Assembly (NCBI GenBank): GCA_028023455.1
Contig: JAQFVV010000049.1
Coordinates: forward strand, 6,850,855-6,914,854
Direction: 5' to 3'
DNA: 64,000 nucleotides
From: Epiperipatus broadwayi
Lineage: Eukaryota > Onychophora > Udeonychophora > Euonychophora > Peripatidae
In this document: positions 1 to 12,671 of the stretch, piece after piece
Layout of the letters: every line of letters starts with the position of its first letter
Numbering within the stretch: position 1 is the stretch's first letter
The notes under the pieces: generated by a model
Told to the model about the DNA's origin: nothing
Seen by the model: the letters and a program-made list of their open reading frames with translations, nothing else
The model's database searches: none
Position numbers and translations under genes: made by a program

Positions 1-46
1 ATGTTTATTTGAATCAAATATTTTTTTTTAAAAAAAGGGAAAGCTG

Positions 47-151
47 TCAAGTGTTGGTGGCCGAGTGGTCAGCACAGCTGCCTTATAAGCAGTTGTCCCG
101 GGTTCGCGGGTTCGCTTCCCGGAAGATGCTTTGACACAAGAAAAAAAAAAA
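47..151 (+). mobile_element. tRNA-derived SINE, copy 1
   Basis: A short tRNA-like body has an A box (GGCCGAGTGGTC), an anticodon-like arm (CTGCCTTATAAGCAG) and a B box (GGGTTCGCTTCCC). It ends TTGACACAAG followed by a pure A tail. The 9-bp GGAAAGCTG occurs directly before it (38-46) and directly after the tail (152-160), and the match extends leftward through an A run with one mismatch. A tail plus duplication is the signature of LINE-mediated retrotransposition. It has almost no body beyond the tRNA part. Confidence 0.85.
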
Positions 152-614
152 GGAAAGCTGAATATAAGACAATCAATATTTGCTACATTAGGATTGAAAG
201 TAAAAGAAATATATAGCAAAAACATAGCACAATTGATGTGAATACTTTTTATCTAAAGTGATTACAAAATTTTGCAAGAAACACAATATAAAATCTCACT
301 GCATTATAAATTATTATTAAAAATTACAAGAGACATTATTTTAAATAAAAAATCTTAAATAATTATGGTAGTACTGCAAATAACAATGTATATTAATACC
401 TTAAATATGAAAGTATAAATTTTCATGTATTTGATTTACTTAAGCTAATTTTTTTTGCCCACAAAAATTTGTCAGATCGCAGCAATTTTTTAACTCTTTT
501 AAGCACATGCATACAAATATCTTAATATTATTAACTTAAATTTAAAAAGATATCCAATTTATTAAGAAGCAGTTTTTTTTTTCTTCAAAAAATTCATTAA
601 AAAAATGTAAACAT

Positions 615-705
615 GTCAAGCGTCGAGAGGTCAGCACGGCCGCCTTACAAGCAGTTGTCCCGGGTTAGTGGGTTCGCTTCCCGGCCGATGCTATGACACA
701 TGAGA
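615..705 (+). mobile_element. tRNA-derived SINE, copy 2
   Basis: Same family as the copy at 47-151. It starts GTCAAGCGTCG and ends ATGACACATGAG before an A run. The 16-bp duplication AAAAAAATGTAAACAT is exact on both sides (599-614 and 706-721). The A-box region has lost bases (GAGAGGTCAGCAC), while the B box GGGTTCGCTTCCC is intact. The exact duplication suggests a fairly recent insertion. Confidence 0.87.
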
Positions 706-721
706 AAAAAAATGTAAACAT

Positions 722-2404
722 ACAGTTCAAAATATATTATTTGACGTAATGGTATCTATAATTTGTAATGATGTCAAAAAATGCTGGCTTTTCTGAATAT
801 AAAATGTGTATAGGGGCAGTACTACATTTTTAATGTCTTTGGAAAAATTGTTACTAGTAAATAAATGAAATTATAAATTCAATTTGTCAATATAAATTTT
901 TAAACAAATTGACGATGATAATATATTATTATTATTATTACTGTATTATTATTATATTATTTTGCATTATTCATGAATATATTCAGTCATTGACGGTGAA
1001 ACATTTTCTTTTCATTTTATATTGAAAAGATAACTTTTTATCGTTGCTGAGCAACATATTTCAGTAATTAGTTACCGATTTATTATCAATTACTGACGTA
1101 AGGTATTTTTTTATGCTGCACAACCAACGTTTTATTCTTATTTAAATATATTTAGTACTCATTACATTCTTTTTTGCTACTATTTATATAATACTACAAA
1201 TGACAAATTAATCCATTACCTTACAATAATATTTATATCCATATTAAAAATATCCTATAAAATGAAAAATTTCAAACAAAGTATCACAAGACTTTCTGCA
1301 TTTGCTTTCACCATCTGCATCAGAATCTGGAAATCATTCTATTCACTTTATTCCAGAAAACAATTTCAAGCTTGAATATATTATATAATGTCTACTGATT
1401 ATTTAAAGCTTGGAGAAGAGTAAACGAAATGAATTAGTTCTAATGCATGTAAGATGTCATTGACTGTTATTGTATTAATAAAACTTTTGTTGATCCCAGA
1501 GTTTGCACTAGATTTTTTTGCACCTTGCAAAAGACTCCCTATTTGTATACATACACACACACAAAAAAAAAAAAAAAAACCTCGCCATCTTTTTTATGCA
1601 CAAATATTTTATAGAAAAACTAGAATACACAAAATTGATTGCGTTTTGTTAAAGCATCTATGCTTAATGATAGTGCCAGTTCTGATTGAATTAACCCATG
1701 CACATTTTTTGATGCACTGCAATTCCTTGTATAACTCTTGGTAATAATAGCTAATGTAAGTCCTCCTATTATAGTTTTCAAATTGTCAAAACCATTAGCC
1801 AAATAAGAGAATACAAAAATCTATTAATCATTAGCAATACAAATTTCAAAAAAATGCCTATAATAAAAACTGCAAATATAAACCATATTTATAATGTAAG
1901 CACCCTTGTCATAATACTCTCTTCAGAAAAAAGGTCAAATATCAATTATATAATATAAATATTTCTTTGAGTCTTTAAATATATAGCATCCAATATTTTA
2001 TACATTTAAAAAGAAAAATCTGTAGAAATAAATATTAGAATTTGTTGAAGAAAAAAAGATCATATTTCATTTTTCTATCTTCTAAAAGTATAAGATTCCC
2101 TCTGGATATTATATTGACTTTGTATCCATTACCTGGTTATAGTAATCTTTTCTTGTCTCTTACAAATTTTAATCTACTTAGGGATGAAATATTGTTTTTT
2201 TTCCTTTTTTATTGTTTTTGTTTTATCTTCCCCCTTCTTTTTGATTTCTTCTGCTAACCGGTTAAAAATAAATGATCAATATTAGTCTGCATGAGGATTT
2301 TTTTGCATTACATAAACATCACTGTTAGATATTTTCAGAAAAATAATTATAATAATTTAAAGATCATATTTTTTCACATTTTAATATTATTAGAATTAAT
2401 TTAA
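722..2404. other. AT-rich non-coding stretch
   Basis: Only short AT-rich reading frames, a short (TTA) patch near 928-960 and an A run near 1564-1579. No gene, RNA or repeat with homology elsewhere in the window was recognised. Confidence 0.5.
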
Positions 2405-2502
2405 GGGTATTTGAACACAGACTTTCAAGCTCCTTTTAGCTATCCACTCTATCTTAAATAACCAATACACAGGACCACATACATATGAAAAAATAAATAA
2501 TA

Positions 2503-2545
2503 TCCAATATCCGTATTTTGTGCTGAATCAGCACTCATCAGTTGA
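2503..2545 (-). ncRNA. hammerhead ribozyme motif, R2 copy 1, left arm
   Basis: On the minus strand: CTGATGA core, a perfect 6-bp stem II (GTGCTG and CAGCAC around a 3-nt loop), then AAAA where GAAA is expected, then ATAC and a downstream TTGG. The G12 to A change should abolish or strongly reduce cleavage, so this is probably an inactive copy. Confidence 0.65.
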
Positions 2546-2661
2546 TTCAGATCATCATCTCCCAGTGCTTTGTTTGATATGAAGATAGTAAATCTTCAAA
2601 CTTCAATGGACATATTTCATTTTTCTCCATCATCCAACTTTGTGGAAGATGGTGATTTGAA

Positions 2662-2703
2662 CCAACTGATGAATGCTGGTTCAGCACAAAATACTTAAAT
2701 TGG
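2662..2703 (+). ncRNA. hammerhead ribozyme motif, R2 copy 1, right arm
   Basis: CCAA, CTGATGA, stem II (TGCTG and CAGCA), then AAAA instead of GAAA, then TACTTAA and TTGG closing stem I with CCAA. The layout matches the intact copy at 12137-12197. The same G12 to A change is present in both arms of this element. Confidence 0.65.
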
Positions 2704-3044
2704 AGATCTTTTTTTTTTTTTACATAAACAAGGTCATATGTATCAATTATTTAAGATAGAGTGGATAGCTGAAGGGAGCTTGAAAGCCTGTGTACAAATA
2801 CCCTTTAATTTCATCTAAGGTTCAGTATACTTGTATTTAAATATTATTATTAGAAATGTAAGTAAAACAGAATGACTAAATTATTTAATTTATTTTTGAA
2901 GTTAAAAGAGCTCATAAATATTATATTGCACAAATAAATGTATAATGTAAAAAAAAAAATATTCTAATAGCCCACTAGATAGCAAAGACTTCTCTAACAA
3001 TTCATGTTTCAAAGCAACTTTATTAAGTCACTAAAGTATGATCC

Positions 3045-3655
3045 ACCTGTGCAGGGACCACATTCTGTTGCCTGCAGCAGTGGGCCATAGAGGCTACAAT
3101 GATGCATTGTTATTTTACAACTGGGTGGTGGCTCAAAGCAATTGAACCCCCTTTATACAATAGATTGGGTATTACAGGTATATATATAAAAAAATACATT
3201 CCGAGTACAAACATCAAGAAAAAACACAAAAAGAAAGAAAAAAGGATATGAATTATCATAGATCAAATGTCAGTCAATCAAGGGGATGCTGTGTCCATTT
3301 AAGGCCAAGTCCATGTGGGACAATTGACTCTCAACCCACCTGGAAAGTCCCCAAGTAGTTCCCTCCAGACCCCATCCATGACTAGTCGGCCAGAACTCAG
3401 TTTAGCGAGAATCCAGACCCACTCCTTGGACAAGGGTTAAACTGCTTCAGCCACTGCTGTAAGTGGGTACAATTAATCTGAGTGTGACATTGGTTCAGCA
3501 TGTCTGGAACACCAACCGAATCAGAGAGGGCCGTGAGAACATTGCCAGGTCATCCCTAAACCTGGGTGTGGTGATGATTGCCAACCAATCCCGCTGATCA
3601 ACAAACCCTTTAGAGCCATCATCTCTACCCTTGAGACTGAGAATTCAGGCAAAAC
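3045..3655. other. GC-richer island of unknown origin
   Basis: Base composition changes sharply from the AT-rich surroundings to complex, GC-richer sequence and then back. No reading frame of useful length is open on either strand. On the minus strand an AATAAA (complement of 3019-3024) lies just past its end, so it could be the 3' end of a transcript, a processed pseudogene or a decayed element read on the minus strand. I cannot assign it. Confidence 0.4.
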
Positions 3656-5376
3656 CAAAAAAAAAAAAAAACCAAAGATTAGTCTCATGGTCCCATTAGG
3701 TCCTCAGGGTTCACAATCCAGTTCGTATTGTATAACCTTGTACTGAACTAAATTGTGACAAAATTTCAATTATGATTCTGCTTTTACTGATCCTATTGAG
3801 TTCTTCTAATTCAAATTGAGTTCCAATTCTTGATTTTTAATTAAAGTTCCAATTATAAAATCTAATGATATGTATTTAGTCTTTGGTTTTTTTTTTAATA
3901 ATTTAAATCTAAAGGGATTGAATAATTAACTGCTTCAGTGTTTCTGTCTAGGCCCATAACATCCAATAAATCCATTTTTATCTCTCAATCATCGTTTTTT
4001 ATCTTCTAATTCACTTCGTTGTAATTCTAAGTCAATTTGAAACTTTTTTGAAAAATTTTACTTTTTTTTGTAGCATCCCAATCACACCAGGAGTGGCCTA
4101 ATAACTTTTGATCTAATCATCATAAATTTCTAATTTTTATGCAGGAAGGTAGCTTAAATCATAATCCATAATGTTTAATTCTTAATTTGAGATCGAATTA
4201 ATATTTAAAATAATTTTCTTTCCTGCAAAGTTTTGTTGCATTCGGCCACCCCCGGTTCGATACTACAATATCATTACTTTTTCTTTATGAACAATTTAAC
4301 ATTTGAAAAACATTTTCCCATAGTTTTAGACTAATATTTGCATCTGGCATGTTTCTTCAACTGTTTGTAGTTGTTGAAAGCAGTTTTATTTCTTGATATC
4401 AGGAGTTAAGTTTGAATTCTCAAGAATATCATCGTTGAGCATTTTTTCTTCACTTTTATTTTCACAGGTATTAATTTTCTAATCGTTTTAAATTAGTTCC
4501 ATCATCAAAATTAGGATATTTGTTATAATTTCATATTTTGAGTTATTAGGCTACATTTTAAATTCATTTTCTCCATTTTAATCTTGTTTTAATGATTCCA
4601 GTAATTACTTATATTAGCTTTTGCCTGATTAATGGCGGCCATTTGCATAGAATAAAACGATTGATAAATTGAGTTATTTTGACTTAAAACTGATTTAAAA
4701 TTTCTTGAAAAGGTATAAAAGGTTAAAACAAGTAATCACTTATGTTTTATCATGCATCTTCTTACCAACTCCCATCTTGAATTTGTGAATCCTTCCATCC
4801 TTGTGGAGCCAGTGCACAGTGAACTGCTCCCACTAGCAACAGGAAGTATGTTTTTTTTCTCTAACAATGCATAATAGAAAGATATTGCTCTCTAGACTTT
4901 CTAATTAACAGTAGTAAAGGTCTGACGGTTTTTGAATTTTTATTTTACTATCATGTTAAAAATTGCTGAGCCAATAATGAATAGTTAACTGAGTTAACTT
5001 TGGCTATTACATAATAGAAATGTTCCAGGCCTAATTAGAACTGAAAAAAAAAACAAATTTCCCTGAACTAACTTTGAACCAATACCATCAATGCATCATA
5101 AACTTTTTATGCTTACATGTATTGTAACCAATTGAGAATCTCCCCAACCAACCAAGAGGATCCGGAGCACACACATGCAGGTCAGTACTTTAATAGATAT
5201 TAATTTTCTTACACACAATGATGACCCCTCTTATAGACAACATAATTTAACTATCAATATTAAAATATCGGTTCTTATTCCAACTTTAAATGTATATTAA
5301 ATTCTTTTTAAAATTTGAAATCTTATCTCAGGTTCATAAATTTCTATCTCAGGGTTCAAAGAAAGGTATACTTGGC
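3656..5376. other. AT-rich non-coding stretch
   Basis: No gene or repeat recognised. The part around 4770-4850 is slightly more complex in composition but has no open frame of note. Confidence 0.45.
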
Positions 5377-5470
5377 AAATAATAATAATAATAATAACAA
5401 TGATGATGATGATGATGATCATCATCATCATCATCATCATGATGATAATAGTAGTTGTAGTAATAGTAAC
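5377..5470. repeat. compound trinucleotide tract with a perfect palindrome
   Basis: An (AAT)n run passes into (GAT)n, which flips into (CAT)n and then (GAT)/(AAT)/(TAG) variants. 5400-5437 is a perfect 38-bp palindrome centred on GATC at 5417-5420. Short ORFs across it encode Asn, Asp and His runs and are not genes. Confidence 0.9.
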
Positions 5471-6734
5471 ATAATAATAACAACAACTGTAATTAAAACT
5501 CAAAAAATTCTCAAAATATAATAACTATTTATGTTACACACTAAATACTCTATCTTCTTCTCATTACTGTATCATTAGACATCTTATGTTGTACACAAAC
5601 AGAAAGACAAATATACAATAATAAGGAATCTAAATATTTAAAATAAAACATGGCTAGAAGATAAAAGATTTCCAAAATAGCTTAAAATTCTTCCAATATA
5701 AATATTTATATAACCTATAAATATATCTAGTTTTGATATCTTCTGACATCAATATGCACAAGAACTAAATGAAATAATGTAGCAGGTAGGAAGGGTATAT
5801 TTTATGCTACCAACTACATTGCAACAAAAATGTATTTAACCATAAGGACAAATAAACACAGTATTTATCTTATTATAATGCAGATGAAATAAAAATATAT
5901 AAAATAGATAAATAATTTTTTATGTCACCATTGAAATGTACTCTTTATTAAATAATGAATAATAAAACTTTATTAAATGAGATTTTCTGGATAATGAATG
6001 TAATAATAATGGCAAAACAAACATATTTCATAAATAGCAAGAATATTTATTTTCAATATAAAATCATATTTAACATAATATTTTGTTTATAATAATAATA
6101 TTACTTTTAATTTAGCATCTAATAGAAATTTTGATACCCTTTACAATAAATATTTCTTTCTTAAGTATTCCTACAGGAATTATGATAAAAGAATTTACTA
6201 CTATCCAAAAGTTCTCACATTCTATCTAATAATATCACAATATTAGGGACACATAGCAAAATAACATGGATATATGCTTATACACAGGCTTCTAGTATGG
6301 TATTAAACACTCTACACTGTAAAATGATGTCTGAAAATCAGTGTGGAAATACATTTATGGATTTTATAAAGATAGCAAAATATTATGCAAAATAATCTCA
6401 TTAGTACAATACTTCTAATACCTATGAGGGGCAAGAAAATAATGATTCTCAATACTAACATTATGTTTCAAATTTAAATTGAATTAGAACTAATAATATA
6501 ACTATAAAGATGGACATGCCTTAAAAGATTTCAAGATACCGAAGATATATATTAATATTGAGAGACAAGCAAAGTGGATGACAAAAAATATAAATAGGTA
6601 CCTGGTAACTATATGCAGGCAGTGCATGGAGAAATTCAATGCATACAAAAGGCAATCAAATACCCACATAAAATTGCCTAAATTGATAGCTGACTCCAAG
6701 CATCATATCAATTAAAATCATAAGAGGCATGAGT

Positions 6735-7014
<280 letters not shown>

Positions 7015-7638
7015 CATTGCACATACACATTAGTAAGCATCCAATCACATCCATTTTGGTCTAACACTATGTTTACACAGATATACCATAATTGCATAAT
7101 GATATTTAATATTAAATATTATATATCTAAATTGACACACTATGTTCATAATACTTTCCTTTATAAACATTTATATCAGATATAAAAGGCTATTAGATCC
7201 TGGGTATGATAATTCATTTTATTTGACTGAAATAATAAAAACAATAATCTTTCATCCAATACTTTTTATCGAAATATGTTTCATGTAGATGTACTGTCAC
7301 AAACACATTTTATAATATAATAAATAATAATACTAATTTAAAATAAGACACTTATTATAATTATATGATACCAATAATAATTTTAAATATATAAAACATA
7401 TATGCTATATTTAGTTTTACCCATCTCAAAATTTAGAATTAAAGTTCTTTCATTTACAATGAAATTAATCCCTTCTAGCAGAGTCCTTTTATTATTTTCT
7501 TGTTGTAAACAATAAATAGTTCCTTTATAAAGTTCACAGAAGCAAAACTCTCCATACAGTAGCCACTCAGTTTAAGCCAGAGTAATTTATGGATTCAGGA
7601 AGGTTTGTGCATAATATTCTTATCTAGTGCCTACTCAT

Positions 7639-7686
7639 CCAATATTCCCAGATTAGTTTGTGGCTTTCATCAGTGAGGAGTTTTGG
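7639..7686 (-). ncRNA. degenerate hammerhead motif, R1 copy 1, unit a
   Basis: Minus strand: stem I sequence CCAAAACTCCTCA, CTGATGA core and the first half of stem II are present. The second half of stem II and the GAAA box have been lost by a small deletion, so it cannot be active. Confidence 0.6.
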
Positions 7687-8076
7687 ATCTGAAAGCACTG
7701 CATCTAGATCTTAGATCTAACACAATCCTCCAGCAGTTACCTTTTACTTTTTTTGCTAACTATAAAGCTTTGAGTCCAAAATGAAAACATAATAATCTTT
7801 TCAAGCTAAGCTTATTAGTTTGTATAGTTGTATAAATCCGAACTCAGTTCAGCTTTCATACTTTTGGTTTCTTTAATTCTTTAATATTTACAGTCACCAT
7901 AATCAGGATTGGTATTAGACCATCAAACCTCACATGATTACCAATCTTTATGCCTACTCAAGCTGTTTTTCACAGAGGCAAAACTCTCCATACAGTAGCA
8001 TCACTCAGTGCAGGCCAGAATAATCAATGGATGCAGGAAGGTTTGTGCATAAAGTTTCTATCTAGTATCTACTCAT

Positions 8077-8130
8077 CCAATGTTCCAGACTACTTTTTAG
8101 CTTGTGGCTTTTATCAGTGAGAAGTCTTGG
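8077..8130 (-). ncRNA. degenerate hammerhead motif, R1 copy 1, unit b
   Basis: Minus strand: core reads CTGATAA (G8 to A) and the GAAAC box reads AAAAAG. Stem II halves (AGCC and GCT) and the outer CCAA/TTGG part of stem I remain recognisable. Confidence 0.6.
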
Positions 8131-8400
8131 ATCTGAGAGCACTGCACCTAGATCTTAGGATTTAACACAACTCACCAGCATCCACCTTTTACCTTATTAG
8201 CTAACTACAAATGTTTGAGTCCAAAATAAAAACACAATAATGTTTTCAAGCTAAGCTCATTAGCATGCATAGTTGTATAGATCTAAAATCAGTTCAGCAT
8301 CCATACTTTTTGGCGCTACTCTATGGAGAATTTTGTCTCTGTGAAAAACAGCTTGTGTAAGCATAAAGAATAGTGATCATGTGAGTTTGTAAAGTTTACA

Positions 8401-11400
8401 TATTATTTGATAGAATTGAAGCATAAAGTAAATTTAAATTCATTTTTTATTTTAGTAAGGCCATAAAATATATCCTAAATAAATAAGTAGACACTTTCCA
8501 AATGAATAATTATGATTTCAATAAACTATTACTTTAATTTTATTATCAATAAAACATGTATATAATGCTTTTCACAAACTATGAAAGAAGTGGGTTTGGA
8601 AAACATTTTCTTCTATCAACATTATAGAAAGCAGTCTATAATCACTGTATGTTGTCTTATTTTTAAGACTGGCCATAATTTTAAAACATTTATTGTCATT
8701 CTCTTATTTCTCAATTGTGACTGTCTTCATTAGTTAATTATCTGCATATATTATAAAAGTCATATAATAGTGGCATTAGTATCAATAATGAAATTAGATT
8801 TTATATAATAAATATTAAAGCAATAGCCAACAGTTCAAATTAACTAAAGTTCATAATATGACAAAACAATATAAGCATATCTGATGATTAATTAATTGCA
8901 ATAACTTATCCATATAAAGATGATATAGAGCTTTCTTTTTAAAATTAATATAATTTCTCACATTTTTCAGTAATTATTAACCAGTAGATCACTGAACACA
9001 TACTATAAAGTAGTCCTGCAAGGATAACTTTAATGTCTTACCTGGACATTTAAAACTGATAAAAAATAAACAATAAAAAAATCAAAATTAAAACTTTTAC
9101 ACTAATTAAATAATGAAGTCATGAATTAGAAGCAAATTTGTTCAATAACAGTGAAGTTTTTATTTTCCAGTTTTTTTTATTAATACCTTTGCATGAGCAT
9201 TTTTTGCTAAAGTGTACATCACATGGTATTGTTCAAGCAATACAATTGAAAGATTGAAGCAGGATCTTTCAAATACTAACATTTTCAACCTTTCAACTAA
9301 CTTAACCTTGAACTTTTTGCATAATAATTACCATATAATGTATTTTATTTATTTAATTATTAAATAAATTATTTATTTAACTCTAAATTATATATTTACC
9401 TTTAAATGAAATATTTCTTTACTCCAAATACACTATTTTTTACTTTATTTGTAGGATTTTAATATTGTCAGTCTCAAAAGTAACCTTTTTATAAAATATT
9501 ATTAATAATTTCTTTTAAAAGTTTCAATCTTTTACATGTATGCATAAACAAATACAATGTACTTTAGATATAACCAATATTTTAAAAGCAATAAAGCTAC
9601 ATTAATTACAAAGTTTATTCAAGTTAAAACATATCTCAGTTAGTTACTTTTAAGTTTAATGTCACAAATTTAAACCTCAAACATATAGTATACTAAATAA
9701 TATTTCATGAATTACTATTTTAAATCTATTTATTGTTAAAACTAACAAATAAAAAGTTTAACTCAAATAAAATAGACATACTTTACAAATAATAAGAACA
9801 ATTTTATTTATTGCATATATCTAAAACACAGTATGTCTCCAATTAACTCTTATCTAGATTTAAACTATTAACTTTGGGATTTTTAAATAAATACTAAGCA
9901 TGTTAGTTAATATTTCTTAAGTAATTAATATTTAAACATGTGGAATAAATTATTTTTACTCAGTAATTTAAAGAATCTATATAAGATTTTATATAGTTTA
10001 ACAAGGAAATTTATTTATTATATTTTATGCCAAATTTTAAAAAAAAAAAAACATTGCAGAATATATTTACGTCATAGGGCTAAATATATGGTTACTGTAT
10101 ATAGATATTAAAAAATATGAATTCGAAAATATTGAAATTTGATAAGATTTTACACAGATATTTTGCAATTAGAGCTCTAATTAAAAGTACTTGAACAAAT
10201 CTCATTAAACTGCCAATACTTAAACATCTAAGTACATAAAAATTAAAATGTTTAATACTTAGATAAATGAAAATTTTATAAAATTAAGTACAATTTGTTT
10301 TTAGATCAAGCACCATAATCATTTATTTTTTTTATGCTTAACCAACTGCAGATAGGAAAAGGAAATTATTTTTCCAATTGTGAAAAATGTGGCATACAGC
10401 TGGGATCTTTACCATTATAGTAAGAAAAGATAGATACCCATCAAGTGATTATTATTATATTGCCTCTATGCTGTTTAATGTAAGGAAAAGCTTAAACAAC
10501 CCAAAAATTATCCAGCCTGGATTGAAATTCCAAGTAGCAAATGTAGCAGGCAGGGACACAGTTACAATAACATAATGTTCTTTCAAAAACAAAGCTTTTT
10601 TTTTTTTGCTAATTCAAAAACCAATTTAATATAAAGTACAGTCTAAATGCTGTTATTTAACTCATGTATAGAACATTAAATGTAACTAAGACAAGTCTTG
10701 AAATATAAAAATAAGTTTTCATAAATGTAGTCTTCAGTTAAATTAAGTTTTGAATCAAAATAATACTATTTTTTAGCATAATTTTTGTTTGAAATATTGT
10801 TTTAAATTAATAAAAATGACCAAAATTATATTAAAATATTAAAAGTATTTAAAAAAATAAAAACAATATTTTTATATTTTATTTCGTTTTTTCCTCAATA
10901 ACATGAGTTTTATTGGTTTAAAAATATTAATAATTATAAAAATTAATTATAGTAATAATAAAAAGTCAGATGTCACATGACTTATATATAGCTTGCACTT
11001 ACAAATATGTAAAATTAAGAGCATGCTAATTAGCTCTAAACAAGCTTTTTTTTTTTTTATTTATGATAAATGCTACTACAAGAGAAGGCATTCAAATCAT
11101 TTTTATCTTGGATTGTCTCCATCCCCAGACCGGTTTCGACCTTAATTATGTTTTATATGTATTATTATAAATGTCAATAAAAACAAAAGTATAATTCAAA
11201 CAAAAAAAATTAACGTTTGAAACAAATAAAACATACTTTTCATTTATTAAAAAAATAAAAATAATTTTCACTGACTATTCAATGAACACTTGTGATTTAA
11301 AGATGATATTAATAATGAAAACTAAATTATAAATTTATTAGTATTAATTGCAATAATTAAATGCAATCTCGCATATGGACCTTAGAAGTAGTATTGATAC

Positions 11401-12049
11401 ATCATTTCATGTCATTCCACTCGATACAATTCAGTGATTGTAACACTGGTATTTTTTTCAATAGATTATGATTTTATAGATAATATGTCTAAGAATACTG
11501 ATAATTTTACAGTGTCATTTTTTAATGGCAATATTTTAAATGAAAAAAAAAACCTGTAAATTATATAAAAAAATTGTCTTAATTAAATTAGATTTTTTTT
11601 AAAATCTATGACTGGTATTATAAATATAAATTACATATTGCTACAATCACACCAAAGACCATTGTTTAGTATAGTGGGACAATGGCAAAGTCTGGATCTT
11701 AAATATCTGTGAATTGTACTTCTTAACTTCTACTGTTCAATTTTTTTATGATCTGATAAACTATTTGATTATTTTCACACTTCAATGTGAAGGTAAATTG
11801 AGCTCAATAATTTACTGAATGAATTAATCTAAGATTTTTTTTTTAAAAATTGAGAATAATGATGAATGTTTTTTGCCATTTCATTTTCAACAAGAGAGTT
11901 TTATTTAAAATGATATTTAGGGAATACGAAATTATTTGTATTTCCAATAATGAATAAAATATTCGCGAAAAACAACTATATATTATTAACATTTAAGATT
12001 TGAAATACATGCATTCTTATACCTGGAACTTAATTGTAAATATAGAAGA
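8401..12049. other. AT-rich non-coding stretch
   Basis: Very AT-rich, with short A and T runs. A 62-codon open stretch at 10387-10575 has slightly richer composition, but no family is recognised and no splice context is convincing. Nothing else is supported. Confidence 0.45.
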
Positions 12050-12291
12050 TTTGAACTCAGACTTTCAAGCAATCTTTAACTATCCACACTATCTCATACT
12101 ACTGATACACATGACCACACACATGCAGAAAAGATAAATAATCTGGACCAACTGATGAGTTCTGGTTCAGCATGAAATATGTATATTGGTGATTATTTAT
12201 CTTTTCTACATGTGTGTGATCATGTGTATCAGTAGTATGAGATAGAATGGATAGTTGAAGGTTGCTTGAAAGTCTGAGTTCAAATCTCCTA
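12050..12291. mobile_element. R2 foldback element with apical hammerhead, copy 2
   Basis: A short R2 copy in which the two arms (GAACTCAGACTTTCAAGC at the left, GCTTGAAAGTCTGAGTTC at the right) are nearly complementary for about 100 bp each. They meet around a complete hammerhead at 12137-12197. Compared with copies 1 and 3 it has lost the central section, so its RNA would be a single long hairpin with the ribozyme at the tip. Confidence 0.8.
12137..12197 (+). ncRNA. hammerhead ribozyme, intact core (R2 copy 2)
   Basis: All core elements are present: CTGATGA (12152-12158), stem II plus loop (12159-12173, one internal mismatch), GAAA (12174-12177), a 3-bp stem III closed by TG, and an AUA cleavage triplet ending at 12185. 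Stem I is CCAA/TTGG next to the core, then a small internal loop (TGGA/T), then 7 perfect pairs (AATAATC with GATTATT), and the element arms extend it much further. Type I architecture. The predicted cut is after 12185. Activity is inferred. Confidence 0.78.
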
Positions 12292-12671
12292 CATTTATTA
12301 TTAATATTTGTAAATGGGAATGCAATATTATTATATTTTATTGCTACATTATAAAGGACTGTTGGAAAAGATATTGTCCCAGAACAAGCTTTTAAAGATC
12401 TTTATTTATTTTATTTTTCACTCATTAAAATCAATAATACAGTATTTGGCTTTTTGATAATATAGACACCACGATTTTTTAATTGCTAAGCAATAGCAAT
12501 TAATTACATGTAACAAAATAATGAATGCATTAAATGAACAATAATACAATTCTGCACGTTTCAGTGCAATGATTGACTGGTGAACTCCAAAGGTGGAGGC
12601 CCATAATTTATAAATTGAATGAAAGTAAATTCACTTTTTTGTTTGCAACATAAATTATGTATTTTTTTAAA

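Larger units (their letters stand above)
2405..2816. mobile_element. R2 foldback element with hammerhead motifs, copy 1
   Basis: The outer ends are inverted repeats. GGGTATTTGAACACAGAC followed by TTTCAAGCTCC and TATCCACTCTATCTTAAATA at the left is mirrored by TATTTAAGATAGAGTGGATA and GGAGCTTGAAAG at the right. Each arm carries a hammerhead-like core, minus strand at 2503-2545 and plus strand at 2662-2703. Copies at 12050 and 57088 share the same ends. No coding capacity. Inferred to be a non-autonomous RNA-mobilised (retrozyme-like) element; a MITE-like foldback is the alternative. Confidence 0.75.
7539..8386 (-). mobile_element. R1 retrozyme-like tandem dimer, copy 1
   Basis: Two head-to-tail units share the start GCAAAACTCTCCATACAG (7542 and 7978, period 436 bp). 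Each unit contains a degraded hammerhead motif on the minus strand. A direct repeat of about 14 bp with 12 matches flanks the dimer (TTATAAAGTTCACA at 7525-7538, TTGTAAAGTTTACA at 8387-8400). The outer ends also form inverted repeats (CAAGCTGTTTTTCACAGAG near 7959-7977 and its complement near 8335-8354). No ORF. Related copies lie at 12672, 14017, 32381 and 56283. Confidence 0.8.

Noticed and set aside
8880-8910. CTGATGA in AT-rich sequence
   Set aside because: No stem II or GAAA nearby; chance match.
10387-10575. 62-codon frame with slightly richer composition
   Set aside because: Short, no family recognised and no convincing splice sites, so not called as an exon.
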